Assembly (NCBI RefSeq): GCF_031582905.1
Contig: NZ_CP133990.1
Span: 3,720,001-3,784,000 of the forward strand
From: Pengzhenrongella sp031582905
GTDB lineage: Bacteria > Actinomycetota > Actinomycetes > Actinomycetales > Cellulomonadaceae
Length of the DNA stretch: 64,000 nt
Direction of reading: 5' to 3'
Below are positions 63,059 through 64,000 of the stretch, in pieces. Position 1 is the first letter of the stretch, and every line of letters begins with the position of its first letter. The notes under the pieces were generated by a model, which did not search any database, had not been told where the DNA came from, and saw only the letters and a list, made by a program, of their open reading frames with translations. Position numbers and translations under genes: made by a program.

Positions 63059-64000
63059 CTACCCCGCGCGGACGGTCAGCGTGCTCGACCCGTCGGGCAG
63101 CCGCCGCACCTCGATGCGCTCGGCGATGGACTGCTTGAGCGCCTCGACGTGCGAGACCACGCCGACCACCCGGCCACCGGCGCGCAGGCGGCCGAGCTCG
63201 GCGAGGACGGCGTCGAGGGTCTCGGGGTCCAGCGTGCCGAAGCCCTCGTCGACGAACAGCGTCCCGAGATCGATGCCCCCGGCTTCGGCGGTGACGACGT
63301 CGGCCATGCCGAGGGCCAGGCACAGCGAGACGTAGAAGGTCTCGCCGCCGGACAGCGTGCGCGGGTCGCGCTCGGCCTCGATGCGGTGGTCGATCACCTT
63401 CATCGCCAGCCCGCGCTTGCGGGAGCCGACGTCCTCGCGCTCCTCACTGCGCACGAGCTCGAAGCGACCGTCCGACATCCCGGCGAGCCGGTCGTTCGCG
63501 GCCGCGACGACGTCCTCGAACCGTCGCGCCAGGACGTACGTGGCGAGCGTGAGGCGCTTGGCGTTGTCGCCGCCGGACGCCGAGGCGAGGTCGGCCATCC
63601 GGACCACCGGCTCCGCCGCGCGACGCGACGCCGCGTGCGCCGTCAGGGCCCGCTCGACCTCGCGCACCCCGGCCGCCGCCGCGTCGGCGCACCGCGCCGA
63701 GAGCGTCGCCTGCCGGGCGGACTCGGCCGCGGCAGCCTCGGCGTCGGCGCACGCCTGCCGTGCGGCCGCCACGTCGACGACGACGTCGTCGCCGAGCCCG
63801 GCGAGGGCCGGCTCGGCGAGCGCCGCTTCGACCCGGGCGAGCTCGGCCGTGTAGCGGGACACGATGTCCTCGAGCTGCCGCAGGTCCGCTGCGGGCAGGA
63901 TCGCGGCCCGCGCCTGGGCCGCATCGGCGAAGCGCTGCTCGGCGAGGCCGTGCTCGAGCTCGGCGGTCCGGCGGAGCAGGTCCCGCTGTGCGCCGTCGAG
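63059..64000 (-). CDS. sbcC: SbcC-like SMC-family nuclease subunit, C-terminal part
   Basis: The last 314 or so residues of an SMC-type ATPase that with SbcD opens hairpins and resects DNA ends; the gene continues past the window edge. Visible are the second coiled-coil half (VEAALAEPALAGLGDD, AAARQACADAEAAAAE), KRLTLATYVLARRFEDV, the ABC signature RTLSGGETFYVSLCLAL and Walker B LGTLFVDEGFGTLDPETL, ending VGVVSHVEALKQSI. It is convergent with the GH13 gene. It is the second DNA-end-processing system in this window beside RecBCD. Confidence 0.93.
   Translation of the reverse strand, partial: LDGAQRDLLRRTAELEHGLAEQRFADAAQARAAILPAADLRQLEDIVSRYTAELARVEAALAEPALAGLGDDVVVDVAAARQACADAEAAAAESARQATLSARCADAAAAGVREVERALTAHAASRRAAEPVVRMADLASASGGDNAKRLTLATYVLARRFEDVVAAANDRLAGMSDGRFELVRSEEREDVGSRKRGLAMKVIDHRIEAERDPRTLSGGETFYVSLCLALGMADVVTAEAGGIDLGTLFVDEGFGTLDPETLDAVLAELGRLRAGGRVVGVVSHVEALKQSIAERIEVRRLPDGSSTLTVRAG

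Noticed and set aside
1..64000. CRISPR arrays, tRNA or rRNA genes, insertion sequences, prophage or integrated elements
   Set aside because: No spaced direct repeats, clover-leaf candidates, transposase or integrase motifs, or composition shifts were seen by reading; a dedicated RNA search was not possible.

Overview
The window looks like ordinary chromosome from a high-GC actinobacterium. It is very G+C rich by eye, has many GTG starts and strong third-position G/C bias, and carries several actinobacterial families (DUF5926, UdgB-type uracil-DNA glycosylase, LLM-class and PPOX-class proteins of F420-associated type, a SpoIIAB-like ATPase). A Micrococcales or Cellulomonadaceae-like host fits best; this is inference from gene content, not from a marker gene. 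I see no rRNA, tRNA, CRISPR array, insertion sequence or prophage.

Layout. 1-9.6 kb: secreted alpha/beta hydrolase, prephenate dehydratase, a large membrane protein with a phosphatase-like ectodomain, family 2 glycosyltransferase, DUF5926 protein, rhodanese, phosphoglucomutase, small acetyltransferase. 9.7-18.3 kb: MFS transporter, YtxH-like protein, HAD phosphatase, VIT1/CCC1 metal transporter with a ferritin-like front domain, anti-sigma-type ATPase, LLM oxidoreductase, an SDR plus Gfo/Idh/MocA operon, FKBP lipoprotein. 18.5-26 kb: a methionine/alanine-type MetP-MetS transporter pair, a thioredoxin-reductase-like flavoprotein, the betaine/proline uptake operon proVWX with a possible MtrA site far upstream, and a methyltransferase. 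26-33.7 kb: TetR regulator divergent from an NAD-dependent epimerase with two palindromic operators, UdgB, Ohr, small membrane and unknown proteins, an XRE/membrane-protein pair with a palindrome in its promoter spacer, PPOX protein, quinone-oxidoreductase-like enzyme. 33.7-49.3 kb: lysozyme-like protein and lipoprotein, DHA2 MFS pump, XPB-N-like helicase-associated protein, then a tightly overlapped recC-recB-recD operon. 49.4-64 kb: unknown anchored protein with an IPWPDW repeat, a two-component system divergent from an ABC exporter, mscL, a VOC fusion protein, unknowns, anchored HNH nuclease, MFS pump, an LLM oxidoreductase overlapping a GH13 glucan enzyme, and the C-terminal end of sbcC running off the window.

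The most consequential observation concerns data quality. About eighteen genes are broken by single-base frame changes. In every one-step case the missing piece is exactly one base, usually in a run of three to six C or G, and restoring it joins the two halves into a full-length protein that ends where its neighbour begins. The simplest reading is systematic homopolymer under-calling in the assembly rather than gene decay. I therefore annotate these loci as whole genes and give the position of each break.

I did not find a convincing new multi-gene system. The best leads are regulatory (the XRE, TetR, two-component and MtrA-like sites), the IPWPDW-repeat protein, and several unknown proteins.
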